This document shows positions 62,485 through 64,000 of a stretch of 64,000 bases of DNA, one piece after another. Where the stretch lies: the NCBI GenBank assembly GCA_035236585.1, contig CP141128.1:53371257-53435256 (forward strand), read 5' to 3'. Positions within the stretch are counted from its first letter, which is position 1, and each line of letters begins with the position of its first letter. The notes beneath the pieces were generated by a model. The model made no database searches. It saw only the letters and a list, made by a program, of their open reading frames with translations, and was not told the origin of the DNA. Source of the DNA: Warburgia ugandensis (lineage: Eukaryota > Streptophyta > Magnoliopsida > Canellales > Canellaceae). A program made the translations under genes and the position numbers.

Positions 62485-63852
62485 CCCCAGGAATCCATCC
62501 AACGGCTCAGAATTTATTTTTGAGCTGTCAATGAAGGAGATCTCACCATATGGTGCTGGATCCATAGTTTTCGATGGATTAGTGGCAGGAGAAGATTAGG
62601 GATGGCCGAAAATCATCCAGGCAATGCCGGAAATGAAAGGGGAGTGAAGTGGGTGGCCTACCTATGCTGGTCAGGTGAAGGAATTTCACAAGAGGAGGGA
62701 TTTATAGGTGAAAGAAAACCCTAATGCCAAATAATGCATACAGTCTAGAATTTTCTCGTTGCCGTAGTTGGAAAAGGCCGTGGAACATGGGGGAAACATA
62801 GATACCCCTGTCCTGAAGTGATTCAATGATTCCAAATTGGGTTTCAATGGTGAGATTTTTTTAAATAAGAGAAAAAAAGATGCCAAAGATGGTAACCTTG
62901 CCAGGTTTGTTCATCATTTAAAATTTTTCGATGATCTAGAAGTGGATCATCATGGGATCCTAAGGCTTTTGTAGATTAGCCCAGTCCAAACACATCTAAT
63001 GGTGAATATTTAAAAATAATGGGTAGAAGTGGATGGCTAATTCAGTTAAGGTTACCTAGGTAGAAACCTTGGTTTATCGAAGATGACGTGCCCCGATACC
63101 AGACATGAATTTTTTGTCGGGTGCGTTTGGGGACACTTCCCCAGGGAAAGAGAGAGAAAGAAGGAAAGAAGAAAATTTTGGGGAATATTGAGGAGAATTT
63201 TGGAGTTGGGATTTCAAGGGATTGTAGGGCACCTTGTGAGGGACATTAAAAAAAATTTTGGGAATTTTTATAGAGTATTTATAGGTGTTTTTTAATTTTT
63301 TTATGATTACATGTAATTATCATGTTTCAATTCTTTTTATTGTTAAATTGGCATTGGATTCCCACTACCACCTCCTTCTCTACTAACAGATGGAAGTGGT
63401 TTGACTTATGGTTATATGTTTTCTGGCTGTTGGATCCATTTGTCACGAAGGTGTGAAAGGACTATTTTGCCCTTTTATGGAGAAAAATTCGTTTTATTCT
63501 CCCGAACTCAGAATTGAGTGTACTTAGTGGCATTGGAATTATAATTCTGAGTACTTTCTAAATATTGTTGTCTTAGGTCTCTATTATGAGTAAAATTACC
63601 ATTTTATCCTTTTATTCCTAAAAATAGAGAAAAATAAGGATTTTTCATCTAGACTCAGAATTTGACATACTTACAATCATACGAATTGGTTTTTCTAATA
63701 CATTACAACAATACAAGTTTTAAGTCTTGATTTTATTTTCATAAAAAATGAAAAGAATTTTTCTGGAACTCAAAGTTCCAATTCCATTTTTAAAAAATTT
63801 TAACTTTTAATTTTTAATAATTCAATTATATTCATAAAAATTGGGGTTGTTA

Positions 63853-64000
63853 CCATCTTTCCCCGCTTATAATAATTTCTTCCTCAAAATTTGCATATCA
63901 ACTCACTCATGAGTTTTCATATTTCTTTCATAGCTTTACACATGTGGCCTTGCCACTTAAGGAAATCTCTACTTCCTTTCATTCATTTCTCATACTACCT
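63853..64000 (-). mobile_element. polypurine tract and 3' end of internal region of element A5
   Basis: On the - strand it reads ...ataagcggggaaagat before the LTR, matching 330-461 base for base over most of its length. The rest of the element lies right of the window. Confidence 0.8.

Larger units (their letters stand above)
55735..63852 (-). mobile_element. A5: giant 3' LTR, family A, - strand, carrying B2
   Basis: On the - strand it begins near 63852 (GGTAACAACCCCAA, first base changed) and ends GGGTGTCACA at 55735. Without B2 it is about 5.5 kb. A TATA box lies on the - strand at 63277-63284, and the GTGTCCCCAAACGC segment near 63120-63140. The region 57838-58085 holds a 58-bp tandem array not seen in other copies. 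It is the 3' LTR of an element extending right of the window, inserted in C6. Confidence 0.8.

Overview
The window looks like plant nuclear heterochromatin. It is AT-rich and CpG-poor outside a few islands, has no intact host gene, and is almost entirely nested, decayed transposable elements: Ty3/gypsy-type LTR retrotransposons and En/Spm (CACTA) DNA transposons. The families (Athila-like elements with an Asp-tRNA-type primer site and a TTAGCGCTTATTGGGAG-type 3' region, CACTA with a TNP2 transposase, and captured plant gene exons) point to an angiosperm. I cannot name the species. I saw no rRNA, tRNA, CRISPR or bacterial feature.

I use local family names. Family A has giant LTRs (4.1-5.1 kb, starting TGTAAYAACC and ending GTCACA). 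Its copies are A1 (462-~5560, 3' LTR, + strand), A2 (8907-13011), A3 (29827-34571), A4 (46522-51651) and A5 (55735-63852, - strand). Family B is a shorter relative (2.6 kb LTR): B1 (51814-54417) and B2 (59869-62479), both - strand. Family C is Athila-like, with LTRs of about 1.86-3.2 kb starting TGATAAG: C1 to C6. Family D is another Athila-like element (37136-42214). CACTA-1 (14042-17056) is non-autonomous. CACTA-2 (~27440-44809) carries a broken transposase gene.

Layout. 1-5560: end of the internal region, polypurine tract and 3' LTR of A1. 5560-13666: 3' half of a C element interrupted by solo LTR A2. 13667-18742: LTR C1 split by CACTA-1. 18743-18981: centre of a head-to-head palindrome. 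18982-27117: - strand C element (LTR C2, gag remnant, primer site, LTR C3 split by C4). ~27440-44809: CACTA-2, interrupted by solo LTR C5 (itself carrying solo LTR A3) and by element D inside the transposase gene. 44810-46384: C-type leader. 46385-55734: LTR C6 carrying solo LTRs A4 and B1. 55735-64000: A5 LTR (- strand) carrying solo LTR B2, then its polypurine tract and internal region. The window therefore starts and ends in inverted copies of the same family A element.

Many insertions can be proved from target-site duplications (TSDs): ttatg (A2), cttac/cttag (A3), aatat (A4), agaga (C5), ttcgt (D), aatcc (B1) and ttggg (B2). The points most worth checking are: a hairpin near the 3' end of the giant LTRs that shows a compensatory base-pair change and has a counterpart in family B; a NIPA-type magnesium-transporter exon plus a second gene-like segment captured inside LTR A2; a palindromic junction of two C elements; a duplicated core promoter in A4; TATA boxes embedded in inverted repeats in family B; and a leader segment shared between family A LTRs and family C internal regions.
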